Positions 44,154-55,989 of a stretch of 64,000 nucleotides of DNA are shown here, one piece after another (within the stretch, counting starts at the first letter, position 1; the number at the start of each line of letters is the position of its first letter). Source of the stretch: Capra hircus. Taxonomy: Eukaryota > Chordata > Mammalia > Artiodactyla > Bovidae. The DNA is taken from contig NC_030813.1 in NCBI RefSeq assembly GCF_001704415.2, positions 12,170,001 through 12,234,000 on the forward strand, given 5' to 3'. Made by a program: the position numbers and the translations under genes. The notes under the pieces are model-generated. The model saw only the letters and a program-made list of their open reading frames with translations, ran no database searches and was not told the origin of the DNA.

Positions 44154-44346
44154 GTTGGTAACTGATACCCTGTGGGCCACATCTGACCTATATATAAATG
44201 GCCTATCAGCTGAGAAAGGTTTTTACATTTTCTAAAAGTCGTGTTTTTTGTTTTAAAGTATTCCACAGAGACCATATGTGATGTGCAAAACCTAGAACAT
44301 TTACTATCTGGCCTTTAATATAAACAATGTGTTTATCCCTGTTCTA
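44154..44346. mobile_element. Second hAT-type MER element, internally deleted
   Basis: 'ataccctgtgggccacatct' at one end and 'ccacagagaccatatgtgat' plus 'tttactatctggcctttaat' at the other match a second common mammalian hAT MER element. The middle (usually 'aaataaagttttattggaac') is mostly missing. It starts within about 15 bases of the end of the preceding element. Confidence 0.55.
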
Positions 44347-44499
44347 AACAAGTTCTCAGGATACATAACTCATGGTTTTTTCCCTCCAGCAACCTGTATA
44401 GTTTAGGGAAGTACTATTTTTGAAGTATTACGTGACACAAAGTTTCATGAAGTGTTCGTAATATGTGTTCAGGACCTGTATGATGTAGAACTGGACTAG

Positions 44500-44945
44500 A
44501 GGTGAGCCTTAACAGATGAGATGATTGGGGCAGGGGGAGTGGTGTGTATGGCGGTGTCACCGTTTCCAGGTCACCCTTCAAAGAAGGTCTTACTGTCTCA
44601 GCTACTGGGAATGTTATCAACCCCTTCAGGGATCACCTCTGTAGAGCCACATCACCAGAGGTCACACCCTTCCATGGCGGCCGACGTGCAGAGAGTGATC
44701 AGGGTGGAATATAAAGGCCTCACCATTTCAGCAAAGCTGAGCCAGCTCTGCAAGGCCTCTTTAGCCACAGATATCCTCAGAGTGTTGGCTGAGGCTGCCG
44801 GAGCTGTGTCATCGCTCAGCTTCCCCCCTACCCAGTTCCATATCCTTCCTCTCCTTTCCTCAGGTTTTGATACTAAGGGCACTCTCTAATACATGTTTGG
44901 ATTACTGAACTCCATCTCAGTCAGCTACCCAGAGAATCCAGCCTG
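44500..44945 (+). repeat. Old interspersed repeat 3' end (family not named)
   Basis: The end 'gaactccatctcagtcagct' plus 'acccagagaatccagcc' follows the common '...tccatctcagagtctgcttcccagagaacccaacc' ending of an old mammalian repeat. The preceding GC-richer part carries a 122-codon open frame (44521-44889) with no recognisable domain. A minus-strand relative is at 57177. Confidence 0.4.
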
Positions 44946-47069
44946 CTTCAGGCAAAAAGGTGAACAGTATTCCACTTGTTATGAGTTGTGGGAACAAAGG
45001 AGCAGAAGCAAGAATGGATAAAAGCTCTGTTTGGGGACAGTGAAATTAATTACCTGGTGAGTGTAGAGTGTTTATGTTTGAAATGACCGACTGTGAGATT
45101 GCCAAAAGGGCCTTGCCCTAGGGAGAAGGGCGGGGTGTGACAGGAAGAAAACAGTGCAGCGGGGGGATTTGTCTCGTCAAGAGAATTGCAGGTTATAGGA
45201 AACAGAATTATTACAGAACAATATATCCATTCCTATGCTGATTTTCCATCAGTGCCTGATCTTGTGAGTGGCCAGTCAGTGCTGATGGAAGACATCGTTT
45301 AACTAGAACCTTATTAATTGAGATTTAAGAACTTGAAATTATGCTGGCAATGTATTCTTTTGGATCTTTTCCGAGGCTAGATCCGGTTTCCTGCCTTTAG
45401 TCTATTCCTGAAGAGGGTAGGAAGGGTGCCCTTCTAGAGTGTCCTGGGCTCATCCAAGGGTTGCCTGGCATTTTACCTTCTCCAGTTTTTCCAAATACCA
45501 GCTGACACAGCTGAGCCTACTCTTGCCAGTTGAGTTTGCTCTGACTGCTCTCTCTGCTCTTCCACGGGGAAACAACATTGCCCACAGCTAGAATCAGGCG
45601 AGGAAAGCTGAACTGGGTGGGCTTCCTGGATAGGCAGATGGCCCAGTTTGTTCGAGGCCCCGTGTGTTTCCCTCACAATTTTACATCTCTCTGTTTGGTT
45701 TGGAGGGAGGTGTTTTTACTTCTGTGATTGTTTCTTCTCCTGAAGGGGTCAGTTATCTGATGCTATTTAGAGCTAAAGAGAAGAAGCATTTGTTAGCAGG
45801 GCTGAGAAGTATGGCATAAGCCTCGGCTTTGGAATTATGCAGACAGAGCCAGTATCTGTGACTCCTCTGGAGTTGAAATAGCTGACTTTCTTTTCAGTGC
45901 TGTAGCTCCACCAAGAACCAGGAGGGAAAAGAAATACTATATTCTGTATATAGTAATTTTCTCAACCAAAGGGTTTATCCTCCCTTGGCCTTTATTATGA
46001 ATTGGCGGAATTTGCTTAAACTTCATTGACAAAAACAAAGATGGGCACCATACAATTATGAGCTTATTAAAAATAACCCTTTGACAGGGCAGTGAAATGG
46101 CTGCCTGATTAAAGCTGGCAGAATTTCTCAGGGTGTTTTATAAAAAGTAGCTTCAATTTTGGCGGTCTTTGGTTAGTACCTCTGAAATCAATTCAGTTTC
46201 ATTTGCCCTTTCAATATTATATGCTTGTGTTTCCACAGAAACAATTTTGTAAAATTTGATATTCAGAAAGTACCAGATGGAGATGTTATGGACAAGCAGA
46301 AATGTAGGATGCTTAAGTACATAGTCATTTGAAATGAAATAAACAAATAGAACTAGTTTAACATGACTCATAATTTCCCAGCAGCATTTGTATTATGAAA
46401 GCATCTGATAATTTTAAGACTGTCTCTTCTTCATAAATCTGTTCCTAAAAGTTGGTGCCTTTGGTTTATCAAAACACAAGTTAAGATGTGTATATTTTAG
46501 TCAATAGATGCATAGAAAAGAGTTTCTTAATTTAAATTTGTATTGGAACGATTTGGTCTCTAGATTCAAAATATTTTGTGTATACTCTCTGTGTAACTAT
46601 ATTGGCGTTCCCAAAGTGTGGTTTGTTTTATGTAGGGCTAATTTTTTTGTTTCCCATAGGTCTTATTATCTTTGTTGGGGATGGGAATAAGATGATTATG
46701 GATTACGTAAATCTCTTTTTAGGCATGGAGGGAGATTGGAATGTGGGGCAGAATGGGAGGGAGAAGGAATGTGGTTGTGTTACTGTCTCTCCAACTTGTA
46801 GACCGTGGATTTAGGTCAGGGTTAACTGCTGGATAAACCTTAGCTTGTATCCTTGAGTATCCAAAACATACTGTTAAAAGGTATTTACACCACCTAAATA
46901 TGTCAGTGTTTTTCTGAGACTGTGTTGTCTGAAAAGTAGTATCTTGGTAGTGAAATTATGCAAGTGGGGTTATGAACAATAAGACAAAGATAGCAGATAA
47001 GCAGAATAAAAGTAGCATTTTACATGATGGTTTTTTTCTTTTAATTTCGTGGCGTATAACAGAGTGCTA
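44946..47069. other. Unassigned 2.1-kb block
   Basis: No interspersed repeat recognised. Slightly GC-richer in 45100-45700. Frames of 60-78 codons only, overlapping in several frames. Confidence 0.45.
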
Positions 47070-47215
47070 CCTCCAGTATTTCCCAGAAAAGATCTTCTGT
47101 GCTTCTGGTCTGTTCAGGCTGATTCCTTAATCTCCTGTAACTACCTGTACCAGTAGATAAGCACAGGGATCAAGCTGCTGGAGTCCATGTATTTCTATCC
47201 GTATTAGATTAATGT
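47070..47215 (+). mobile_element. L2 LINE 3' fragment
   Basis: 'gcttctggtctgttcaggct' followed by 'gattccttaatctcctgtaa' parallels the sequence at 48704-48750 (catcttctggcctgttcagg), itself L2-like. Both appear to be relics of the same part of L2. Confidence 0.42.
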
Positions 47216-47329
47216 AATCTTTAAGGCTTCAAAAGTGTACCACTGAGGTATGTAATTTCCTAGAGACAGTCTGGCAGTTGTATAATAAGATACTAACTAT
47301 ATTTCAATTACTAATTGAAATATAAATAT

Positions 47330-47830
47330 AGCCATCAATCCAGCAAATGTGCTTCAGATTGACAAAAAATACCAAAATGTGTAACAACACATACAAATAT
47401 TTATTGAAGCATTGTTTGTTAATAGTGAAAACTGGACACACCTCCATGTCTATCAGTTGGAGACCAATTAAATACATTGTGGTGCCAAGTGCGTACAAAT
47501 TAACTGCTGTGTTAAAAAAATACAAACATATAGAGCGTGTACGAGATACATCGTCAGATGAAAGGAGAACAGATTGCAGAACAGTTCTTGTAGTGCGATC
47601 TGATACATGTAAATTAAAGTATCCAGGTATATAGTTACATTTCCTGATGCAAAATATGTCTGGAAGGACCTACAGACAATGATACTGTTGGAGAGGAGGA
47701 TTAAGGGAGCCAGAGGTGATAAGGACAGGATTTTCATCTGGACTTTTTCTCTTTTATACTGTTTGAATCATTTTAGCAGCGAATGACATTTGTAAAAATA
47801 TTTTTGCATTTTAAATATAAACCACTGATA
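47330..47830 (+). mobile_element. L1M LINE 3' end
   Basis: Sense old-L1 3' sequence: 'tttattgaagcattgtttgt', 'aatagtgaaaactggacaca', 'gagaccaattaaatacattg', 'tctggaaggacctacagaca', 'ttttctcttttatactgttt'. Plus strand, unlike the other old L1 blocks here. Diverged. Confidence 0.72.
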
Positions 47831-47869
47831 GAAAAATAAAGATGTGTACAGTGGTAACAATGATGAAAT

Positions 47870-48035
47870 CTAGTATTTGAGGGTTTACAGTGGGCCAGCA
47901 TTATTGTACCCATGTGGCATATTTAATCATTAAATGATCTTCAGAAACCCAACCAGGTAGCTCCGTTGTGATTCTGTTTTGTGGATGGTGAATATGAGGC
48001 ACAGAGAGCTGTGGTATGTGACCAGGTCAGTGTAT
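47870..48035 (+). mobile_element. MIR SINE
   Basis: 'ttacagtgggccagcattat', 'tttaatcattaaatgatctt' and 'atgaggcacagagagctgtg' follow MIR order. Confidence 0.65.
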
Positions 48036-48599
48036 TAGAAAGAGTCAAATAAAAGCATTGGGTATAGGTATTGAATGAATATTGACATTTATAAATGATT
48101 TTTCCTTTGTGATCTAGTGACTTGCTAGTTTTGTGAGCAGGAAGGAAAGGGAAGGTGGGTTCTTTTACCCTGTGCCTTCTACCGTGGTTCTTAGGAGTTT
48201 AATTCAAGGAGAAAATGAGCTATTTGATCAATTCCAAGGACTTCTATTTGAGAAAGTCATTTCCGGGGGTGGGAAGGGGGGGAGTGGGGAAGAAAACCAG
48301 CCATGTTTTGTTATTTTTTGTAGGTATTTCAAAACAGAGAGGTATTATTTATATGAGTCATTTCTCATAAGAACTGGCATAGTATAGTAAGAAAAAATCC
48401 TTTTCATATTTTCCAGAATTATTAGTGGGTTGAGAGATGCTAACAAATGATTGTCTCTCTTGCAATAGTTGTCCAAGTGCATAAAAGAGAAAAATAGTGA
48501 CCAGGCCAGGGCTTTGCATGCATTTTAAACTTGTGACATTTTGTTCAATAGATGTTTATTTTGTATGTCATAAATCTACAGCTAATATTAATATATTTT
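48036..48599. other. Unassigned spacer containing a G-run cluster
   Basis: No repeat family recognised. A G-quadruplex-type sequence lies at 48265-48289. An 84-codon frame at 48133-48387 has no domain. Confidence 0.45.
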
Positions 48600-48870
48600 T
48601 ACAACCAAATTCAAACTCCTCTGACCCTCAAAATCCTCCATAATCTCTTCCCTTTTTATCTGCTAACTTCTTCCCTCACTGTTCTCCAGAAAACTCGCTC
48701 TGCATCTTCTGGCCTGTTCAGGCTGGCTTTTTAATCGTTCCTCCGTAACTGCCTCTGTTAGAAGATGAGCTCCTTAAGCACCGGAATCGTCTGTTTGTCC
48801 CTTATGTCCCTGATAGGTGTAACAGTGTTCGTAGCACTGGGAGCTTACACTGTTGAACAAATGAGTGAAT
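48600..48870 (+). mobile_element. L2 LINE 3' end
   Basis: Sense L2: 'aaattcaaactcctctgacc' (the 'aaagtccaaactccttag' region), 'cataatctcttccctttta', then 'gaagatgagctccttaagca' and 'gttgaacaaatgagtgaatg'. Diverged but ordered. Confidence 0.65.
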
Positions 48871-49296
48871 GAAAGCATTCGTTTCTGTCTCCATGCTCTT
48901 GCATATATCTATATTCCATATGTAGATTTTTGCCTTCCTTTTCTTTCCTCAGCCTTTTCCAAACCTTTGTTCCAGTCAGTCCCCTTCTGCAGAGACTGTC
49001 AGTCAGTATCACCGAGTTCCTGACTCAGGTGCAGCGGGGCCCCCTTGCCTCCGGTACCAGGTCTGACACCTTTGAGGTTGGGAACGTTGTGCTCCCTTGT
49101 ACGTGCTTTCATTAGGCTGTTTGTCGGACCAGCCCAAAGCGCACTCACACGTTGCCGTCCCTGTTCTGCACGAGGGGCGCGTCTTTCTGTTAGATGCAGC
49201 TGGGGAAAAATGGCATTTGGGTGATCCAAACTCAGATCCTTATTCTTTCACTTCCTAGCCATGATAAAGTTTGTAAAGTCTCCTTTTTCCCCTTCT
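48871..49296. other. Unassigned spacer, locally CpG-bearing
   Basis: GC-richer at 49000-49200 with scattered CpGs; no repeat family or coding domain recognised. Confidence 0.4.
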
Positions 49297-49875
49297 TTTC
49301 TTCCAATCTTTATTGAGCTGTGATTGACATATAACATTATGTAAGTGTAAGGTGTACAGTGTGAAGATTTGATATATATAGCAAAATGTTTATAATAAAT
49401 TTTAATATTTCCATCACCTCAGGTAATTACCTCACCTCAGGTAATTACCTCACTCTTTTGTGTGGTAAGAACACTTAAGATGTACTCTCAGCAATTTTCA
49501 GGCATACAAAATGGTATTTTTAACATAGTCACATCCTGTACATTAGATCCCCAGAGCTTATTCACTTTATAACTAGAAGTTTTACCATTTGACTAAAATG
49601 TCCCTCCTCCCCCCCCCCCACCTCAGCTTCTGGCAACTACTTGTCTACTCGCAGTTTTTATGAATTTGGGATATAAGTGAATATATATGTGTATAGCTCA
49701 CATTTTCCTTATTCACACATTCATCAGTAGATACTTCGGTTGTCTCCGTGTTTTGATTATTATAAATAATGCTGCAGTGAACATAGGTGTGAAGCTGCCT
49801 CTTTAAGACAATAATTTCATTTCCTTTGAATACCCGGAAGTGAAATTGCTGGATGATACGGTAGTTTAGTTTTTT
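49297..49875 (-). mobile_element. L1M LINE 3' region
   Basis: Antisense old L1: 'tttattgagctgtgattgac', 'gtgtaaggtgtacagtgtga', 'cttctggcaactacttgtct', 'aaataatgctgcagtgaaca', 'gaaattgctggatgatacgg'. It contains an 18-base tandem duplication and a C11 run. Confidence 0.82.
49414..49449. repeat. 18-bp tandem duplication
   Basis: tcacctcaggtaattacc occurs twice back to back (49414-49431 and 49432-49449), identical. The single copy is ordinary L1 sequence, so the duplication is secondary. Confidence 0.95.
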
Positions 49876-49885
49876 AAAGTCGCTA

Positions 49886-50010
49886 TGCTTCAGTTTCTTC
49901 CTCTTAAAAAGAAAGAAATATGTGTTTTAGAATACTGTGAGGATTGACTAACATATTAAAGTGCTTAACACAGTGCCTGCTATATTGTAAGCACTCAATA
50001 AGAGTTAACT
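49886..50010 (+). mobile_element. MIR SINE 3' part
   Basis: 'cttcagtttcttcctcttaa', 'atactgtgaggattgactaa', 'gcttaacacagtgcctgcta' and 'gtaagcactcaataagagtt' match the MIR 3' half. Confidence 0.78.
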
Positions 50011-50247
50011 TTTATGATTGGTTTGCATATATTTTGTCTCATCTCTGATGGAGATGAGAAGATCCCAGCTGCTTCTGGACCACACAAATACAGTTAAACT
50101 TAATAGCTGCTCTTAATAGAGAATTAGTGATGGATGGATTACTAGTAATGATGGATGATTATAGTACTCAGGAGTGCAAGGGAGATGACTGCAATCCATC
50201 CTGAGCGAGTATGTGGACAGTATTTCTCTCTTGCTTCTTAGCGGCCC

Positions 50248-51560
50248 ACTTATTTATTAAACAAATAATTACTGATTGCTTACCATGTATCAGGTACCTT
50301 TCTAGGTCCTGGTGATACAGCAGAAATCAAAATAGAAGAAAATACCTACCTTCATGGAGGTAACATTTTAGTTATAAATCTGAGTATTAATATAATAGTT
50401 GGTAATAAGGGCCATGAAAAAAAAAATGAAGAGAAGGGGGCTAAGGAGTATATGTGTATAGGTGTGGGTATGTGTATCTGTTGAGGTGTGTGAATTGTAA
50501 TTTAAAATAAGATGGTTAGGAAAGACCTCACTTAGTATGGCATATTTATGAAAAGTTCTGAAAGAGGTAACGGAATAAGCACAGAAATACCTGTGAGGAG
50601 AGCTTTCTGAGCAGAGGAATCAGGAGGTTCAGGGATCCTGATTCAATAGCATACCTGATATGTTCAAGGAACAGCAAGGAAGTGACTATGTTTGGAGCCA
50701 GGAAGAGAAAGATGAGATTAAGAGTGTGTGTGTGAGTGGGGGGTTGTTGGGGTGGGAGCTGGGGCACAGATCACGCAGGACAGTGTGAATCATAACAACA
50801 CCTGTATCTTTTATGCTGTGTGAGATGGGGAACCTTTGGAAGGTTTTGTGTGCAGGGGGTAATATTTATCTGACTTAAGGATCATTCTGGCTTCTGTGTT
50901 GAACATAGATTGACGGGAACCAGGGCAGGATCAGGAAGACAAACTGGAGGCTCTTCTAGTGTTCCAGGTGAGACATAATGTTGGCTTGGACCTGGGTGCT
51001 TAGAGTGGCTAGGTTCTGGTTATATTTTGAAAGCAGAGCCAGTGGGAGACGCCAACAGTTTGATATAGGATATGCGGGAAAGAGAGATGTCGAGGATAAA
51101 ACTTTTGGCCTGAGCAATTTAGAAGGCTGGAGGTATTATTTATTGAGATGGGGAAAACTGATTTCTCAGGTGGTGCTAATGGTAAAGAACCCGTCCGCCA
51201 ATGCAGGAGACATAGGAGATGCAGGTTTGATCCCTGGGTCAGGGAAGATCTCCTGAAGGAGGGGATGGCAACCCACTCCAGTACTCTTGCCTGAAGAATC
51301 CCATGGACAGAGGAGCCAGGTGGGTTTATAGTCCATAGGGTTGCAAAGAGTCAACTAAAACGACTTAGCATGCACAAATGGGGAAAACTGAAGGAACTAT
51401 AGGTTGGAAGGGAAAGAACAAGAGCTAAGTTTGGACGTGTTAAATGGGCATTTTTCAGATGTGTAAACAGAAATAAGAACTGACCCTTAGCTACCATCTG
51501 GAGTTCAGGGGACAGGTCAGGGTTGGAGGTAAAAAGTTGTATTTGTTGACATATAGATGG
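50248..51560 (-). mobile_element. L2 LINE, best-preserved copy, interrupted by Bov-tA
   Basis: Over 1 kb of antisense L2: 'accatgtatcaggtaccttt', 'gatacagcagaaatcaaaat', 'gaacagcaaggaagtgacta', 'gggaacctttggaaggtttt', 'ggatcattctggcttctgtg', 'ttggcttggacctgggtgct', 'ttatattttgaaagcagagc', 'ggcctgagcaatttagaagg', then after the SINE 'tttggacgtgttaaatgggc' and 'tctggagttcaggggacagg'. Read on the minus strand these are L2 reverse transcriptase and 3' UTR remains. Confidence 0.82.
51148..51391 (+). mobile_element. Bov-tA SINE nested in L2, 14-bp TSD
   Basis: SINE at 51162-51377: 'tctcaggtggtgctaatggt', 'gggtcagggaagatctcctg', 'cactccagtactcttgcctg', 'gttgcaaagagtcaactaaa'. atggggaaaactga is exactly duplicated at 51148-51161 and 51378-51391; the L2 reads straight through when the insert is removed. 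Confidence 0.97.
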
Positions 51561-53688
51561 TAAGTTCCCGCTGACCTCCCCACACCCCTTTTCATTTAGT
51601 TTCTCTATTTAGTCTACTCATTTTAACCCATCTTCATATCCCCAAAAGTCCAAAACGGCAGTACTATTGACAGTTATCATCCAGCTCTGGGGAGGTGAAG
51701 GAATATCTGCTTTTCTCATTTCAAGATGTAGCCAGAATAAACACTTATTTCAGTAATATGAAGGGCTCTCTTGATGAGTCCACGTATGGTCAGATCATGT
51801 TCTAAATAGAAAGTTGGACACTTGCTTTCATGTTCCTTTTGTTAGCAATATTCATTTTTGCATGAGCTGTGCTAATCAAGGGCTACGCATCTGTGAATCA
51901 TCCTATAAACATGTATAGAACACTGGGTACCTGTGCTGTGGATGACAGAAGTGTTGTTAAAAGTTTCTGGCTTTAAGAAACTTGGCAGTCAGTTGAGAGC
52001 CTAGACTCACACAGGTGAACCAATTAGAGCACAGTGTCAGGCAGTATTTAGTCGTACCTTAGGTTGTGTAGTAGAAAAATTAAAATTAAGCTTTTGAGCC
52101 TTTTGATGTTTTTGACAGTATTCTGATCAATTGTTTTCATTCCATCATATGTGAGGAATTAGAGCGCAGGGCAAGAGGGCATGCGGTGTAAAGGGTTCTG
52201 TCCTCTGTCTGTCCTGCATCCCACAGGTCATGGTGATGCCCGCAAGAAGTATTAAAGAAGTGTTAGAGTCAAAGCTGTCTGCCCCTTCTCTCTAAGTTAA
52301 TGAACATGTGACCCACATTCCCAAGTAAATGCCTCTTGTAAACCCAGAAGCTGACTTTTCATTCACAGAAACACTTACTTTTTGAGAGAGACGCAAAACA
52401 TTCTGTCTCAGTGGGTTGCACGTTCTTTTCTTATTCTTGACTGTTCTCAAAATATAAACATACGGATGGCACATGGAGAACAGCTTCACTGCAAGAACTA
52501 AGAGCATTAGTGAAAGCTGGTATTAATGCCTCATTAATAAGTCAGCAGTGGGTCAGAAACTAGATCTTTCTTTTCCTGAAGACTTTAATGTATGTCCATG
52601 CTCCATTGGTCAAGGAGTCAGGAAACTCCTAAAGTTTGAGGTCAGATGATATCATATGGTATTTCCATTCTCTGGACAGATTGGCTGTTTCTTACACCCC
52701 TGGATTAATCCATTTACCTCCAGAAAAGCTAGTTGGTTAACATGAATAATGAATGAGTCTTTTATTTTCATAAAAGATATTTAAAGACTGAAAAACAGGA
52801 GAGGTTTGTACATGGAGGGGGAAAATTTTGGCTTTTGCTTGGTGATCTACTCTAGCGTGAATAAGTGAGAGAGTGGATACATTAAACTCATTTTCATTTA
52901 GCTTTGGAATGCTTAAAGAATGGTTTTATAGCAGATAAAAGTCTTTTTAATTGGGTTCATTTTAGTAGATTTTAAAATTAGAAAATATTATTTAGGTAGT
53001 ATAAGAAAGTCTAAAATGTTTCCTTTAGCTAACCCCCCAAAAGCTATAATCTAGACAAGTGAAAACATTTTTATTGATATCATTTTATTTTTGTAGTTAT
53101 ATTTGTTTATAGCTATATTTGACCTCAGAATTTGCAGAAATGTTTTTAAATTCTTAGGACCTGAACAAAAATTTCCAATAGCGCCCCATTAACCTTTTAA
53201 AAATCAAACATTTCCATCCCAGTTGGAATGCAAGGAATATGAGTAACTAATAGACCCAAGGAGGAGGGAAATAGGGCATTAATTCTTTCTGCTCTGCTGC
53301 TTGCTGTCTCTACTTGATGTTTCCATTTTCTCTGTAACGATCAGCAGAGGAGTATTTGAGTCTAAGGAAATGAGAAGCTGATTTTTAGCAAGGGCTTAAC
53401 TGAAGCTACCAATGAAAGACAATATTTTATTGGGAAATCTCCAAATACTTTACACTAATAAAATCTTTAACAAATCTGTTAACATTTTGGAATTTAGCCG
53501 AGCTAGCTAAGTCTTTTTTTGGTTTTCTTGACTTGCAGGCTCCTAGGAATTTTTTTATGGGAGTTTTGGTGCCCATAAACTTTATAGATATTGCTTCTGA
53601 CAACGTAGTGAAAACCACATCAGAAATTCCAGGATGCTACCTGAGGACGTTATTTAGGATTGGCTTTCTTATCCAACCCCTTACTCAG
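51561..53688. other. Unassigned 2.1-kb block
   Basis: No repeat family recognised with confidence; no coding signal. Confidence 0.45.
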
Positions 53689-53908
53689 AATTATTCTTGC
53701 CTATCCTAGTGGCTCAGTGGTAAAGACTCTGCCTTCCAATATAGAAGACATGGGTTCAATCCCTGGGTCGGGAAGATCCCCTGGAGAAGGGAATGGTAAC
53801 TCACTCCAGTATTCTTGCCTGGAGAATCCCATGGACAGAGGAGCCTGTCGGGCTACAGTCCATGGGCTCACAAAGAGTTGGACACGACTAAACAATGACA
53901 ATTGTTCT
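53689..53908 (+). mobile_element. Bov-tA SINE, imperfect 9-bp TSD
   Basis: Plus strand: 'tatcctagtggctcagtggt', 'gggtcgggaagatcccctgg', 'cactccagtattcttgcctg', 'gagttggacacgactaaaca'. aattattct (53689-53697) and aattgttct (53900-53908) are the probable duplication, one mismatch. Confidence 0.93.
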
Positions 53909-54003
53909 GTTCTGTGGATGGTATCTATCAGGAAGGTTAGCTCAGAGTCAGTTTTTAGCCAGTTTTTTAACCAGTCTGCTACAGACTGGTTTTATTTACT
54001 TTT

Positions 54004-54204
54004 CACATCTCCTGTAGACACGACTGAGCGACTTCACTTTCACTCTTCACTTTCATGCATTGGAGAAGGAAATGGCAACCCACTCCAGTGTTCTTGCCTG
54101 GAGAATCCCAGGGACAGGGGAGCCTGGAGGGCTGCCGTCTATGGGGTCGCACAGAGTCAGACACGACTGAAGGGACTTAGCAGCAGCAGCAGCACATCTC
54201 CTGT
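54004..54204 (+). mobile_element. Bov-A2 SINE, 5'-truncated, 12-bp TSD
   Basis: Element at 54016-54192 starts near the end of the first unit (gacacgactgagcgacttca), then the second unit complete to gacttagcagcagcagcag. cacatctcctgt is duplicated at 54004-54015 and 54193-54204. It lies about 100 bases after another Bov SINE in the same orientation. Confidence 0.96.
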
Positions 54205-55802
54205 GGGTCAGAGGGAGTATAAAGGACTTCCTATGGGTTCATAATTGAATAAGGAATTAAAAACTTTCATGAATACTGTGCTTTATGAAAGCCATTATAA
54301 GCAGTTCTGAAAATTATATTAATAGAACTTGAAAACAAAATTCATCTTAAATGAGTCAGTGAAGATAATATTCCTAAGCATAATGTAAAATTCATACACC
54401 CATGTTCATGAAATATACTATATAACAAAAATATTTTATGCAAGCATGTTTTCTATAAAGGAAAAGGAATTAACTGTATATATAAATCATTTGTTGCAAA
54501 AAGAATTAACTCTATGTAAATCATCAAAAAATAATATTACTCAAAAAGTTCACAAACTGAAGATTATGAATGTACTTTTATTTAGTGAATGATGTTACCA
54601 AATTGATATTATACTCATTTTAAATCTCTTTTATCAGGAGGAGTGGGGATACCTATTTTTATCCTCTTAAGATGAATTGGTATTTTCCTGTATGAATGAA
54701 AATAAATAAGGCTAGCAGAGAACTCTTGTGCAGGGACAAGGCACCTGGAATTCATGAAGAACTTTTGAGTGCTGGAGATAATCTTTTCTTAGAGAAAAAG
54801 AGGTTGAAGATTGAATAATTTGTGTCCTTGCTAAGAATCTCAGTGATTTCCTCAGTAGCATTTTAAGTCATGCTTATGGAATTGTTTCATGGCTGACTTT
54901 ATTTTTCTCATGTATTGCTTATTTTTCTGTCCTTTTCTCAGGAGTAGAAAGAAAATTTCATCAAACACAAAACAGAACCCAAGAGTCATTGTGTGACTTG
55001 GCCATTTTCCCACATCACCCATTTAAGCAGTGTGGTGAATGTAATTAGGATTTCCTCTGTCTGCTTTTGGGAACATTGATTAATCTTTTAAAATGTAGAT
55101 GTAGCTATTGAATATAGCCCAGGAAAATCTACGAAACCTGATGCCATTGCTTTCAGTCCCATCATCAGACTGTGTACTTCTTTCAACCAGTTTTCCGATT
55201 TAGGATGCATAATTAGCTTTAATAGTCTAAAGAGTATATGCTTTCATGTTCCAGATTATTAGTGGAGCAGATATGGTACCTAAGGCTAGGACTCTATGCA
55301 GAGCAAGTAGTGTTTTCAGTCTTCCAGTTTTTGAAAATGTTGTGATGGATAATCCTTGTACTTTTAATTTTAATGGAGAGTGTTCCATTTTTTAAGAGTC
55401 TTTTTTATGATAGTAATGACAATGAATGCCTTAATGCACTTGGATTGTTGTGAAGGCAGAAAATTTTGTATTAAGGAATACTTTGTGTTGTATATCGCAA
55501 GACAATCATGAATTTTAATTACTCTGGGCTTGTGATAATAAATTCTCTAGTGTTGTAAAATATTCTTACTTTGTGTCTAAGAATTTTAGACCTCAGAGCA
55601 TTCACAAACAACCCCTTTTCATATTTCCTATGTGATTTATTACCAGTATCAGTAGAGCAGTATTCAGAGAGAGAAACTGGCTCAAGATTGAAGAGCAACT
55701 AATATCATATATAGAAGCCGTTCATGAATTTCAGTCTTACAGTAGCTTAGCGCAATACACAGTGCACAATGAAATCTGTGAATATGTGTTGAATACGTTT
55801 AA
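54205..55802. other. Unassigned 1.6-kb block
   Basis: AT-rich; no repeat family or gene recognised. Confidence 0.45.
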
Positions 55803-55877
55803 AAAGCCTGCCTATACAGTATTGTAAAGTAAAATAAAGTAAAAATAAAAATTAAAAAAAAAAATAAAGCCTGCCTA
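55803..55877 (+). mobile_element. Minimal L1 3'-end insertion, 12-bp TSD
   Basis: Fifty-one inserted bases (55815-55865), 'tacagtattgtaaagtaaaa' grading into an A-rich tail, are flanked by an exact duplication aaagcctgccta (55803-55814 and 55866-55877). The interior resembles the extreme 3' end of the ruminant L1. Confidence 0.8.
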
Positions 55878-55989
55878 GGATCAATCTGGAAATCATTCAA
55901 CATTTTAGGAAAATATAGATATTTTAAAGTGGGACAGAGGTCCAGTCATCATAATACATGGCAAACGGTGAAGGCAGTTACTAGGAACT

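Noticed and set aside
53660..54244. 194-codon plus-strand frame
   Set aside because: It reads through a Bov-tA and then a Bov-A2 in the same orientation; the peptide is two SINE translations joined by intervening sequence.
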